From: Bacilli bacterium
GTDB taxonomy: Bacteria; Bacillota_I; Bacilli_A; RF39; UBA660
NCBI GenBank assembly: GCA_022801735.1
Contig: JAAWSW010000041.1
Coordinates: forward strand, 1 to 11,125
DNA: 11,125 nucleotides
Direction: 5' to 3'
Shown: positions 4,377 through 11,125 of the stretch, piece after piece
How the letters are laid out: the number at the start of each line of letters is the position of its first letter
Position numbering within the stretch: position 1 is the first letter of the stretch
The notes under the pieces: generated by a model
Seen by the model: only the letters and a program-made list of their open reading frames with translations
Told to the model about the DNA's origin: nothing
Databases searched by the model: none
Made by a program: the position numbers and the translations under genes

Positions 4377-5567
4377 ATGATAAATTTCGACTTTAAAACA
4401 ACAATTACCAATGTAGTGAAGGAAGAAGACTTACTTCAATATAAAAACAAAAAAAATGAAATAATGGAATCATTTCAAAAATGCGATATGATTGGCTGGG
4501 ATAAAAATGTATCAACAGACAACATCAATCATATTAAACAAATGATGAAAGAAGTAAAAAAGAATTCTTCATTATTATTAGTAATAGGTATAGGCGGTTC
4601 TTTCTTAGGCAGTAAAGCCTTATACGATATGTTTGAACACTATTTCTCAGATCAGTTTAAAGTTATATATTGTGGATATAGTTTGTCTAGTAACTATTTA
4701 AGTGACTTACTAAAATTACTAAAAGATAAAGATTTTACAGTAAACGTAATAAGTAAAAGTGGAAATACAATGGAAATAAAACTTGCCTATAACCTTATAA
4801 AAGGATTTATGCAAGAAAAATATTCTGAAGAAGAAATAAAACAGAGAATAATTGTGACAACAGGAACTTCAGGATACTTATATGAAGAAGCAAGAACTAA
4901 CAATTATAGGACCCTTTCAATACCAGATGATATTGGTGGAAGGTATTCGATGATGACAGATGCACACCTATTTCCACTAAGTTTTAATCTTGATATTGAA
5001 CAATTAATTAGTGGTTATAACGATGGAGAAGTTATGAAAAAAGAGGCATATGAATATGCCATCATAAGAAGAAGTTTGTTTGATAAAAATAAAATAATAG
5101 AAAATTATGTTTCATTCGAGCCAAAATACGAAATGTTTATTGAATGGCTAAAACAATTATTTGGTGAAAGTGAAGGAAAAAATGGTAAAGGTATTTTTCC
5201 AACTAGTACTATTTTTACAAGAGACCTTCATTCATTAGGTCAATTTATTCAAGAAGGAAATAAAATACTATTTGAAACTTTCATAATTGTTAGACAAAAT
5301 AGTGAAATAAATATTGATAATACAAACTTAAATAATATTAATAATGCTGTAGTAGACGCTGTTAGAAATGCACATTATAAAGGCAATGTTGCAGTCAATT
5401 TTATAGAAATAGACAAATTAAATGAGTATAATATGGGACTATTAATTAGATTCTTCTTCTACAGCGCCGCATTTTCATCACTGCTGTTTGAAGTGAATCC
5501 ATTTGATCAACCAGGCGTTGAAGTTTATAAACACGAAATAAAAAAAAGTTTAGAAAATTTGAAATAG
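4377..5567 (+). CDS. pgi: Glucose-6-phosphate isomerase
   Basis: 396 residues from ATG 4377. It interconverts glucose-6-phosphate and fructose-6-phosphate in the cytosol (glycolysis). Diagnostic motifs appear in order: GIGGSFLGSKALYD, the sugar-phosphate-binding ISKSGNTMEIK, PDDIGGRYSMMT (PGI signature 1), GESEGKNGKG with catalytic E264, AHYKGN with H333, and FEVNPFDQPGVEVYK (signature 2) ending in K385. These are the expected catalytic Glu, His and Lys. It is shorter than the roughly 450-residue B. subtilis enzyme but all active-site blocks remain, so it is a compact rather than broken version. gatC begins 10 bases downstream with its own AGGAGG, placing pgi at the head of a gatCAB-aspS operon; I see no metabolic reason for that pairing, only shared transcription. 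Confidence 0.95.
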   Translation: MINFDFKTTITNVVKEEDLLQYKNKKNEIMESFQKCDMIGWDKNVSTDNINHIKQMMKEVKKNSSLLLVIGIGGSFLGSKALYDMFEHYFSDQFKVIYCGYSLSSNYLSDLLKLLKDKDFTVNVISKSGNTMEIKLAYNLIKGFMQEKYSEEEIKQRIIVTTGTSGYLYEEARTNNYRTLSIPDDIGGRYSMMTDAHLFPLSFNLDIEQLISGYNDGEVMKKEAYEYAIIRRSLFDKNKIIENYVSFEPKYEMFIEWLKQLFGESEGKNGKGIFPTSTIFTRDLHSLGQFIQEGNKILFETFIIVRQNSEINIDNTNLNNINNAVVDAVRNAHYKGNVAVNFIEIDKLNEYNMGLLIRFFFYSAAFSSLLFEVNPFDQPGVEVYKHEIKKSLENLK

Positions 5568-5577
5568 GAGGGATAGT

Positions 5578-5880
5578 ATGGCAAACGAAAAATTTACAAA
5601 AGAAATGGTAGACGATTATGCAGACAAACTATTAATCGGACTAACCGAAGAAGAAAACCAAATGGTATTAGAAGAATTTCATATAATCGATAAAAATATC
5701 GACCTAATTAATGAAATACCAAATATTAAAGATGTACAGCCAATGACACACGCATTAGATAACTTTGAATGCGATTTTAGAGAAGACGTAGTAGAAGAAT
5801 CAATTCCAATCGAAGATTTACTTAAAAACTGTGATGAAACAGATGGTGATGAAGTAGAAGTACCAAGGATGGTGGGATAA
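5578..5880 (+). CDS. gatC: Asp/Glu-tRNA amidotransferase subunit C
   Basis: 100 residues, the normal GatC length. It is the small belt subunit that wraps GatA and GatB and stabilises the amidotransferase. Visible family features are the N-terminal helix with LTEEENQMVLEEF, the central run INEIPNIKDVQPMTHAL, and the acidic C-terminal FREDVVEESIPIEDLLKNCDE followed by VEVPRMVG, matching the typical R-x-D-V and 'FxVPRVV/I' ends of the family. AGGAGG at 5567-5572 gives a strong start at ATG 5578. One base separates its stop from the gatA ATG at 5882, and the GC-poor end 'GGTGGG' doubles as the gatA ribosome site. Position ahead of gatA-gatB secures the identification even though GatC proteins are poorly conserved. 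Confidence 0.93.
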   Translation: MANEKFTKEMVDDYADKLLIGLTEEENQMVLEEFHIIDKNIDLINEIPNIKDVQPMTHALDNFECDFREDVVEESIPIEDLLKNCDETDGDEVEVPRMVG

Positions 5881-5881
5881 T

Positions 5882-7339
5882 ATGGCATATATGAATAAAA
5901 GTATTGAAGAAATACATAAGGCCCTAATAAACAAAGAAGTAACAGTAGATGAATTAATTAAAGAATCTTTAGAAAAATCTAAAGAAGTACAAAATGATTG
6001 TAATGCATTTGTAACAATATTAGAAGATCCAAAAGCAGTAGAAGTTACAGACGATTTACTATCAGGTATTCCTTACGGAGTTAAAGATAACTATAGTACT
6101 AAAGATGTACTTAGTACAGGTTCATCAAACACACTAAAAGATTATGTTCCATTCTTTACCGCAACATCAATCGAAAACCTAGAAAAACATGGCGCTATTA
6201 TGGTAAATAAAACAGTAATGGACGAATTTGGAATGGGTGGAACTGGAACAACAGGACACACAGGAATCGTTACAAATCCATGGGATAAAACAAGAATGTG
6301 TGCAGGTTCATCTGCCGGAAGTGCTGCTGCTGTAGCCGCTGGAGTATATCCATATGCAACAGGTAGTGATACAGGAGATTCAATCAGAAAACCAGCCGCT
6401 TACTGCGGAATTGTCGGATATAAACCAACATATGGAATGATTTCAAGATATGGATTATTCCCATTTGCAAGCTCTCTAGACCACTGCGGAGCCCTAACTA
6501 GATCAGTAAAAGATGCTGCTATCGTAACAGACGGTATGAAAGGTATCGATAAATACGATATGACATCTTGGGATTCAAAAGATATAAATCTTTATGACAG
6601 TATCGACGGAAATGTCAAAGGTAAAAAACTATGCTACATCAAAGAAATCTGTGATATAAATATGTATCCAGATGCCGATGATGAACTAAAACAGCATCTA
6701 CAAAACTTCCACGAAAAACTAGAACTTGCTAAACAATTAGGCATGGAAGTAGAAGAAGTATCAGTAGATCAAACATTATTAAACGCCGTTCCTTCAGTAT
6801 ATGTTGTAATTTCATGTGCTGAAGCAACATCAAATATGTCAAACCTAACAGGATTTATATTCGGACCAAGAGCCGAAGGAGATAAATGGGACGTAGAAAT
6901 GAAAAACTATAGAACACAAGGCTTTTCACCACTTATCAAAAGAAGATTTGTAATCGGTTCATATGTATTACAAGCCCAAAATAAAGACCGTTACTTCCAC
7001 AATGCCCAAAGAGTAAGAAGACTACTTGTAGATAAATGGAATGAACTATTTGAAAAATATGATGCAGTAATTCTTCCAGTAGGTTCAGGACCTGCTAAAC
7101 CATTAGAAGGTTCAAAAAACATCCTAGATCAAAGTACAGCAGTTTTAGAAGACCATCTTCAAATTGGAAACTTTGGAGGATTCCCATCAATCACAATTCC
7201 AGATGGATTTGTAAATAATCTTCCAGTTGCCTTAAATATAACAGGAAAATGTTATGACGATGTAAATGTTTTAAATATCGCATACGCATTAGAAAGCAAA
7301 ATGGACTATAAAGGACAAACTGCAGGAGGTGCTAAATAA
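5882..7339 (+). CDS. gatA: Asp/Glu-tRNA amidotransferase subunit A
   Basis: 485 residues, normal length. It is an amidase-signature enzyme that releases ammonia from Gln for GatB, which amidates Glu-tRNA(Gln) and/or Asp-tRNA(Asn). The Ser-cisSer-Lys triad is visible: K68 (GVKDNYST), cis-S143 (AGSSAGSAAAVAAG) and nucleophile S167 (GSDTGDSIRKPA). Spacings of 75 and 24 match those I recall for S. aureus GatA (K79, S154, S178). Odd point: the residue before the nucleophile is Asp (D166) where most GatA have Gly (TGGSIR), and GSSGG is GSSAG here. The KPTYGMISRYGLFPFASSLDHCG block and the C-terminal NFGGFPSITIPDGF are intact. A second ATG at 5891 is possible, but GGTGGG at 5871-5876 fits 5882. The stop overlaps the gatB ATG by one base. 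Confidence 0.96.
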   Translation: MAYMNKSIEEIHKALINKEVTVDELIKESLEKSKEVQNDCNAFVTILEDPKAVEVTDDLLSGIPYGVKDNYSTKDVLSTGSSNTLKDYVPFFTATSIENLEKHGAIMVNKTVMDEFGMGGTGTTGHTGIVTNPWDKTRMCAGSSAGSAAAVAAGVYPYATGSDTGDSIRKPAAYCGIVGYKPTYGMISRYGLFPFASSLDHCGALTRSVKDAAIVTDGMKGIDKYDMTSWDSKDINLYDSIDGNVKGKKLCYIKEICDINMYPDADDELKQHLQNFHEKLELAKQLGMEVEEVSVDQTLLNAVPSVYVVISCAEATSNMSNLTGFIFGPRAEGDKWDVEMKNYRTQGFSPLIKRRFVIGSYVLQAQNKDRYFHNAQRVRRLLVDKWNELFEKYDAVILPVGSGPAKPLEGSKNILDQSTAVLEDHLQIGNFGGFPSITIPDGFVNNLPVALNITGKCYDDVNVLNIAYALESKMDYKGQTAGGAK

Positions 7340-8796
7340 TGAAATATAAAGTATTAATCGGATTAGAAATGCACTGTGAAATCAGTGAAACTAATACAAA
7401 AGTATTTTCATCAGCTGCAAACACCTTCACAGATCAGCCAAACACAAACATTAGACCAGTAGATATGGCTTTTCCAGGGACACTTCCAGTAATCAATAAA
7501 GAAGCCGTTAGAAAATCATTAATGGCAAGTATAATCTTAAACTGTACACAACCAGAATATGTATACTTCGAAAGAAAAAATTATTACTATCCAGACCTTC
7601 CAAAAGGATTCCAAATCACTCAGGAAACAAAACCCGCACCAATTGGAATTTATGGAAAATTAAAATTTGAATGTAACGGAGAAGAAAAAGAAATCAGAAT
7701 AAATAACCTTCACTTAGAAGAAGATGCCGCATCTTCAGATCACGAAGGAAGAAGTTCAAAAATCAACTATAACCGTGCAGGAGTACCATTATTAGAATTA
7801 GTTACTGAACCAGACTTACGTTCTGCTGATGAAGCAGTTGCCTTCCTAGAAACAATGAGAAGCATATATCAATATGCTGGTATCAGTGAAGCAGATAGTA
7901 AAAAAGGTCAAATCAGATGTGATGTAAACGTTTCAATCATGGAAGCAGATAAAGACGAAAACGATCCAAATAACTGGGGAACAAAAGTTGAAATCAAAAA
8001 CGTTAACTCATTTGGTGGTGTAAGAGATGCCATCAACTATGAAATCGAAAGACAAACTGAACTTAAAGAGCAAGGCAGATATGATGAAGTAGAGCAAGAG
8101 ACAAGAAGATGGGATGAAGATTCAATGTCTACAATCCGTATGCGTAGTAAAGTAGATGCCATCGACTATAAATATTTCGTTGAACCAAATATTCCAAAAA
8201 TAAAATTATCTAAAGATTGGGTAGAACAAATTAGAAAAGAAATTCCCAAATTAGCACACGAAAGAAAAGAAACATATATAAACGAATATGGAATTTCAGA
8301 TTATGATGCAACAATTCTAGTAAAAGAAAAACAAACTGCAGATTTCTACGAAGAAACAATAAGTTTAGGCGCAGATCCAAAAATCGCATCAAACTGGATT
8401 ACAACAAATCTATTAGGAAGTTTAAACAAATTAGAACTAACCATGGATGATATAAAATTAACTCCAAACAGCCTAGCAGAAATAATTAAACTAGTAGATA
8501 CAAAAGAAATATCTTCAAAACAAGCAAAAGATGTATTCCAAGAATGCCTAACAAACGATAAAACACCAAAAGAAGTAGTTAAAGAAAAAGGTATGACACA
8601 AATGTCAGATGCTGGAGAAATTACTAAAATCGCTAATGAAGTATTAGATGAAAATCCAGAAATCGTTGAAAAATATAAATCAGGAAGAACAAACGTAGTA
8701 GACTTCCTAGTTGGACAAATCATGAAAAAAACAAGAGGTACTGCAAACCCTACAATGGCAAGAAGTACTATGCTTGAAGAAATCGAAAAGAGGTGA
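7339..8796 (+). CDS. gatB: Asp/Glu-tRNA amidotransferase subunit B
   Basis: 485 residues (family about 475). It phosphorylates the carboxylate of the misacylated aminoacyl-tRNA and amidates it with ammonia tunnelled from GatA. The start GLEMHCEISETNTKVFSS corresponds to the conserved GLEVHxxL core. PDLPKGFQITQ, NNLHLEEDAASSDH (metal/active-site region) and NYNRAGVPLLELVTEPDLRS are clear. The CPVCLG zinc-type motif of many GatB is replaced by RPVDMAF, as in Bacillus/Staphylococcus-like versions that lack those Cys. The C-terminal third (from about residue 325) is the helical YqeY-like tail that contacts the tRNA elbow, ending MARSTMLEEIEKR. AGGAGGT at 7324-7330, inside gatA, precedes ATG 7339. 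The stop is TGA, inside which the aspS ribosome site begins. Confidence 0.96.
   Translation: MKYKVLIGLEMHCEISETNTKVFSSAANTFTDQPNTNIRPVDMAFPGTLPVINKEAVRKSLMASIILNCTQPEYVYFERKNYYYPDLPKGFQITQETKPAPIGIYGKLKFECNGEEKEIRINNLHLEEDAASSDHEGRSSKINYNRAGVPLLELVTEPDLRSADEAVAFLETMRSIYQYAGISEADSKKGQIRCDVNVSIMEADKDENDPNNWGTKVEIKNVNSFGGVRDAINYEIERQTELKEQGRYDEVEQETRRWDEDSMSTIRMRSKVDAIDYKYFVEPNIPKIKLSKDWVEQIRKEIPKLAHERKETYINEYGISDYDATILVKEKQTADFYEETISLGADPKIASNWITTNLLGSLNKLELTMDDIKLTPNSLAEIIKLVDTKEISSKQAKDVFQECLTNDKTPKEVVKEKGMTQMSDAGEITKIANEVLDENPEIVEKYKSGRTNVVDFLVGQIMKKTRGTANPTMARSTMLEEIEKR
8789..8795 (+). promoter_or_regulatory. RBS deciding the aspS start
   Basis: AGAGGTG spans the last gatB codon and stop and lies 6 bases before GTG 8802. 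The in-frame GTG at 8793 is part of this site and has no Shine-Dalgarno of its own. Confidence 0.7.
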
Positions 8797-8801
8797 AACA
8801 G

Positions 8802-10544
8802 GTGAAAGCAAACAAATATAGAAATATAAGACCAGGTGAAATTACAGAAGAACATATCGGAAAAACACTAAGAGTAGCAGGATGGGTAGAAAATATAAGA
8901 GACCATGGTGGAGTAATTTTCGTTGACTTAAGAGATGAAACAGGAACTGTTCAAATCGTAAGTAACGATGACTCTATCTTCGAAAACCTTACAAGAGAAT
9001 CAGCAATCTCACTAGAAGGTATTGTTAGAATGCGTGATGAAGAAAACTTCAATCCAAAAATAAGTACTGGTAAAATAGAAATATTAATCGATAAATTCGA
9101 TATGCTTTCAAAAGCAAATAACGAACTACCTTTTGAAATACTTACATCAACAAACGTAAACGATGAAGTAAGATTAAAATATCGTTATTTAGATATGCGT
9201 AACAAAAAAGTTCACGACAATATTAAATTTAGAAGTGAAATCTTAAAATTCCTAAGAAATAAAATGGATACATTAAACTTTACAGAAGTACAAACTCCAA
9301 TCTTAACCGCATCTTCACCAGAAGGCGCTAGAGACTTCATTGTTCCATCAAGAAAATTCCATGGAAAATTCTATGCACTTCCACAAGCTCCACAAATCTT
9401 TAAAGAATTATTAATGGTTGGTGGCTTTGATAAATACTATCAAATTGCTCCATGTTTTAGAGATGAAGATTGTAGAGCAGATAGAACATTAGAATTCTAT
9501 CAATTAGACTTTGAAATGGCTTTTGCAGAAGAAGAAGACGTATACGAAGTAGGAGAAGAAATATTCTATGATTTATTCACTAAATTTTCAGATAAAGAAG
9601 TATCTCCTAGACCTTTTAGAAGAATTCCATATAAAGAAGCACTATTAAAATATGGAACAGATAAACCAGACTTAAGAAACCCATTAGAAATAATTGATTT
9701 AACAGAAGAATTTAAAGAAACAACCTTTAAACCATTCCAAAAATCAGTTATTAGAGGAATCAAAGTCGATGATTTAGCAGATAAACCAAACTCATGGTTT
9801 AATGAAGTTGTAGATTATGCTAATAAAATTGGTATGCCAGGTATTGGATATATAAGTGTTTTAGAAGATATGACATTTAAAGGGCCAATCGATAAATTCC
9901 TATCAGACGAAGAAAGAAAGAACCTAATTACCAAAGCAGACCTAAAAGCAGGTAGTGTACTATTCTTTATCGCAAATAAAAAAGAAAAAGTAGCCGCTAA
10001 CTTCGCTGGTCAAATAAGAACAGAATTAGGTAGAAAATTAGAATTAATCGATCCAAATAAATTTGAATTCTGTATCGTAAATGATATGCCAATGTTTGAA
10101 TATAACGAAGAAGAAGGTAAATACGATTTTGGTCATAATCCATTCTCAATGCCACAAGGTGGAAAAGAAGCTTATGAAAAAGAAATTGAAGATATTCTAG
10201 CGTATCAATTCGACTTTGTATGTAATGGATATGAAATGTCATCAGGTGCTGTTAGAAACCATGATATTGAACTATTAATGAAAGGTTTCAACCTAGTAGG
10301 TTATACTGAAGAAACAGTAAAAGATAAATTTAAATCACTTTATACCGCATTCCAGTATGGCGCACCACCACATGCAGGTATGGCTCCTGGAATCGATAGA
10401 ATAATTATGCTTCTAAAAGATGAACCAAATCTAAGAGAAGTTCAAGCATTCCCACCAAATGTAAGTGGTGAAGATAAAATGATGGGTTCACCTTCAGAAA
10501 TACCAGAACAACAATTAAGAGAAGTTCATATTAAAATCAGATAA
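8802..10544 (+). CDS. aspS: Aspartyl-tRNA synthetase, probably non-discriminating
   Basis: 580 residues from GTG 8802, typical of bacterial-type AspRS. Order: OB-fold anticodon domain (VAGWVENIRDHGGVIFVDLRD, residues about 25-45), class II motif 1 (FTEVQTPILTASSPEGARDF), motif 2 around R220 (CFRDEDCRADRTLEFYQLDFE), an inserted GAD domain about 280-400, then FGHNPFSMPQGG and motif 3 with R533 (GAPPHAGMAPGIDR). His35 in RDHGG matches the His (H31 in Pseudomonas aeruginosa AspRS) linked to non-discriminating charging of tRNA-Asn, where discriminating E. coli has Leu (RDLGS). Together with gatCAB upstream this suggests that it makes both Asp-tRNA(Asp) and Asp-tRNA(Asn); the second activity is inferred. 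The last codons and stop form the terminator hairpin 10523-10556. Confidence 0.95.
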   Translation: MKANKYRNIRPGEITEEHIGKTLRVAGWVENIRDHGGVIFVDLRDETGTVQIVSNDDSIFENLTRESAISLEGIVRMRDEENFNPKISTGKIEILIDKFDMLSKANNELPFEILTSTNVNDEVRLKYRYLDMRNKKVHDNIKFRSEILKFLRNKMDTLNFTEVQTPILTASSPEGARDFIVPSRKFHGKFYALPQAPQIFKELLMVGGFDKYYQIAPCFRDEDCRADRTLEFYQLDFEMAFAEEEDVYEVGEEIFYDLFTKFSDKEVSPRPFRRIPYKEALLKYGTDKPDLRNPLEIIDLTEEFKETTFKPFQKSVIRGIKVDDLADKPNSWFNEVVDYANKIGMPGIGYISVLEDMTFKGPIDKFLSDEERKNLITKADLKAGSVLFFIANKKEKVAANFAGQIRTELGRKLELIDPNKFEFCIVNDMPMFEYNEEEGKYDFGHNPFSMPQGGKEAYEKEIEDILAYQFDFVCNGYEMSSGAVRNHDIELLMKGFNLVGYTEETVKDKFKSLYTAFQYGAPPHAGMAPGIDRIIMLLKDEPNLREVQAFPPNVSGEDKMMGSPSEIPEQQLREVHIKIR

Positions 10545-10556
10545 TATGAACTTTTT
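10523..10556 (+). terminator. Intrinsic terminator of the pgi-gatCAB-aspS operon
   Basis: AGTTCATATT (10523-10532) pairs perfectly with AATATGAACT (10543-10552), loop of 10 bases, then T to 10556. The aspS stop (10542-10544) is inside the hairpin. Confidence 0.88.
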
Positions 10557-10573
10557 ATCTAAAGGAGGAATTC

Positions 10574-10831
10574 ATGTATATAACTAATTGTAAAGAAAAT
10601 ACATATTTTGAAATAACTGAAATTTGGTTTCATTATAACGAAAGAATAGAATACGCCAAAAGAGGAATAGAAGAAGGTACAGTTGTATATATATTAAAAA
10701 ACAATGATGAACAAATAACTGTCAATAGTGAAAGTAATATAGAAACCAGTTTCACATACGATGAAGCCTTAAACATATGTGGTGAGCCATTACAAAAAAA
10801 ACCGAAAATAAAAAGTATAACAAAAAAATAA
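10574..10831 (+). CDS. Small protein, faintly FeoA-like
   Basis: 85 residues. AGGAGG at 10563-10568 gives a strong ribosome site 5 bases before ATG 10574. The stretch AKRGIEEGTVVYILKNND, followed later by TYDEALNI, resembles the pattern of FeoA-type SH3-like proteins (LGIxxGxxVxVL...eeAxxI), which assist the ferrous iron transporter FeoB. The match is only in pattern, the N-terminal part lacks the usual FeoA leader motif, and no feoB follows in the window, so the function stays open. The C-terminal tail is Lys-rich (KKPKIKSITKK). No signal peptide or membrane segment is seen. It lies 17 bases beyond the aspS terminator; I found no clear promoter in that gap. The next small gene follows after 31 bases and may be cotranscribed. 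Confidence 0.65.
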   Translation: MYITNCKENTYFEITEIWFHYNERIEYAKRGIEEGTVVYILKNNDEQITVNSESNIETSFTYDEALNICGEPLQKKPKIKSITKK

Positions 10832-10862
10832 ATGTTCATAATAAAACCGAAAGGGGAATACA

Positions 10863-11027
10863 ATGAACGAAAATAAAAAACATTGCTGTAAAAAACAAGA
10901 ACAACCAGAATGTAAAAAACAAAATCAAGAGCAAACAAAAGAATTAGACAAAATGAAAGAAGTAATATCAGTAGAGGCTGGACAAAATACAGAAATAGTA
11001 AAAGAAAATAAAGAGACTCAAAATTAA
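10863..11027 (+). CDS. 54-residue Cys-containing hydrophilic small protein
   Basis: ATG 10863 is preceded by AAGGGG at 10851-10856 (6-base spacing). The product has 54 residues, starting MNENKKHCCKKQEQPECKK, with His7, Cys8, Cys9 and Cys17 clustered at the N-terminus and a Glu/Lys/Gln-rich remainder containing one short less polar stretch (MKEVISVEAG). It has no hydrophobic segment. The HCC...C cluster could bind a metal; this is inference, and fits loosely with the FeoA-like neighbour. I do not recognise a family. Good ribosome site, sensible stop and a terminator nested at its end support it as a real gene, though the low-complexity composition lowers confidence. Confidence 0.6.
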   Translation: MNENKKHCCKKQEQPECKKQNQEQTKELDKMKEVISVEAGQNTEIVKENKETQN

Positions 11028-11040
11028 TTGGGTCTTTTTT
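11011..11040 (+). terminator. Intrinsic terminator after the small genes
   Basis: AGACTC (11014-11019) pairs with GGGTCT (11030-11035), extended by AA/G wobble pairs with the T-run 11036-11040. The stop codon of the 54-residue gene (11025-11027) is in the loop. Confidence 0.8.
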
Positions 11041-11044
11041 ATTA

Positions 11045-11117
11045 CCCGAAACCGTTAAATTAAGAGGAAAGTTCCCGAAAAGATAAAAATAGAATTTATT
11101 TAATTAAAGTCCCGAAA
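11045..11117. repeat. Dispersed CCCGAAA repeats at the window end
   Basis: CCCGAAA occurs at 11045-11051, 11074-11080 and 11111-11117. The last two share a longer form, AAAG-T(T)CCCGAAAA. Shorter CCGAAA copies occur at 10802-10807 and 10847-10852. No gene, RNA or promoter is otherwise visible from 11041 to the end. The role is unknown, and the series may continue past the window. Confidence 0.4.
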
Positions 11118-11125
11118 ATAGAGGG

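Noticed and set aside
8794..8796. TGA read as Trp (mollicute code)
   Set aside because: TGA ends gatB exactly where the aspS ribosome site and start require, and Trp codons in the window are TGG.
8346..8855. 169-codon open frame on the - strand
   Set aside because: It lies opposite gatB/aspS, which have strong family matches; its hydrophobic Phe/Ser/Ile-rich sequence is what antisense of AT-rich coding DNA gives.
10574..10938. CRISPR or phage-defence content near the end of the window
   Set aside because: The CCGAAA repeats are too short and unevenly spaced (about 29 and 37 bases in the last three) for a CRISPR array, and no cas-like gene is present.

Overview
This is an AT-rich, compact stretch of a low-GC Gram-positive bacterium. 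Every convincing gene is on the + strand. TGA works as a stop (gatB ends on it) and Trp is TGG, so the code is standard. The gene styles (T-box leader, B. subtilis-like rpsP-khpA pair, SipW-type secretion signal, GatA with a GDS motif that I recall from mollicute-like lineages) suggest a Bacilli or mollicute-related, perhaps gut-associated, bacterium. The lineage is inference, not proven.

Layout: 17-1024 is a secreted or surface protein with a SipW-substrate-like N-terminus. 1108-2045 is an exported transglutaminase-like protein split by a -1 frameshift exactly at a canonical A AAA AAG heptamer. 2124-2665 is rpsP-khpA, with a strong promoter and a terminator. 2730-3490 is two overlapping type IV pilin-like genes. 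3560-4355 is an RNA block: promoter, tRNA-Ile(GAT), tRNA-Glu(TTC), a complete T-box riboswitch, three tRNA-Asn(GTT) genes and an intrinsic terminator. 4377-10544 is a tightly packed operon pgi-gatC-gatA-gatB-aspS ending in a terminator nested in the aspS stop. 10574-11027 holds two small genes, one with faint FeoA-like character and one 54-residue protein with an N-terminal Cys cluster. The last 85 bases carry short CCCGAAA repeats and no recognisable gene.

The most interesting part is the RNA block and the operon after it. The T-box specifier loop reads GAAC, so it offers overlapping Glu (GAA) and Asn (AAC) codons. The gene for tRNA-Glu lies just before it and three genes for tRNA-Asn just after it. 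Beyond those lie GatCAB, which converts misacylated Glu-tRNA(Gln) and Asp-tRNA(Asn), and an AspRS carrying a His associated with the non-discriminating type. The riboswitch therefore appears to control transcription of the tRNAs it senses, and possibly, by readthrough, the transamidation enzymes. One point sits awkwardly with this: all three tRNA-Asn have G1-C72 rather than the U1-A72 pair known as a bacterial GatCAB identity element.
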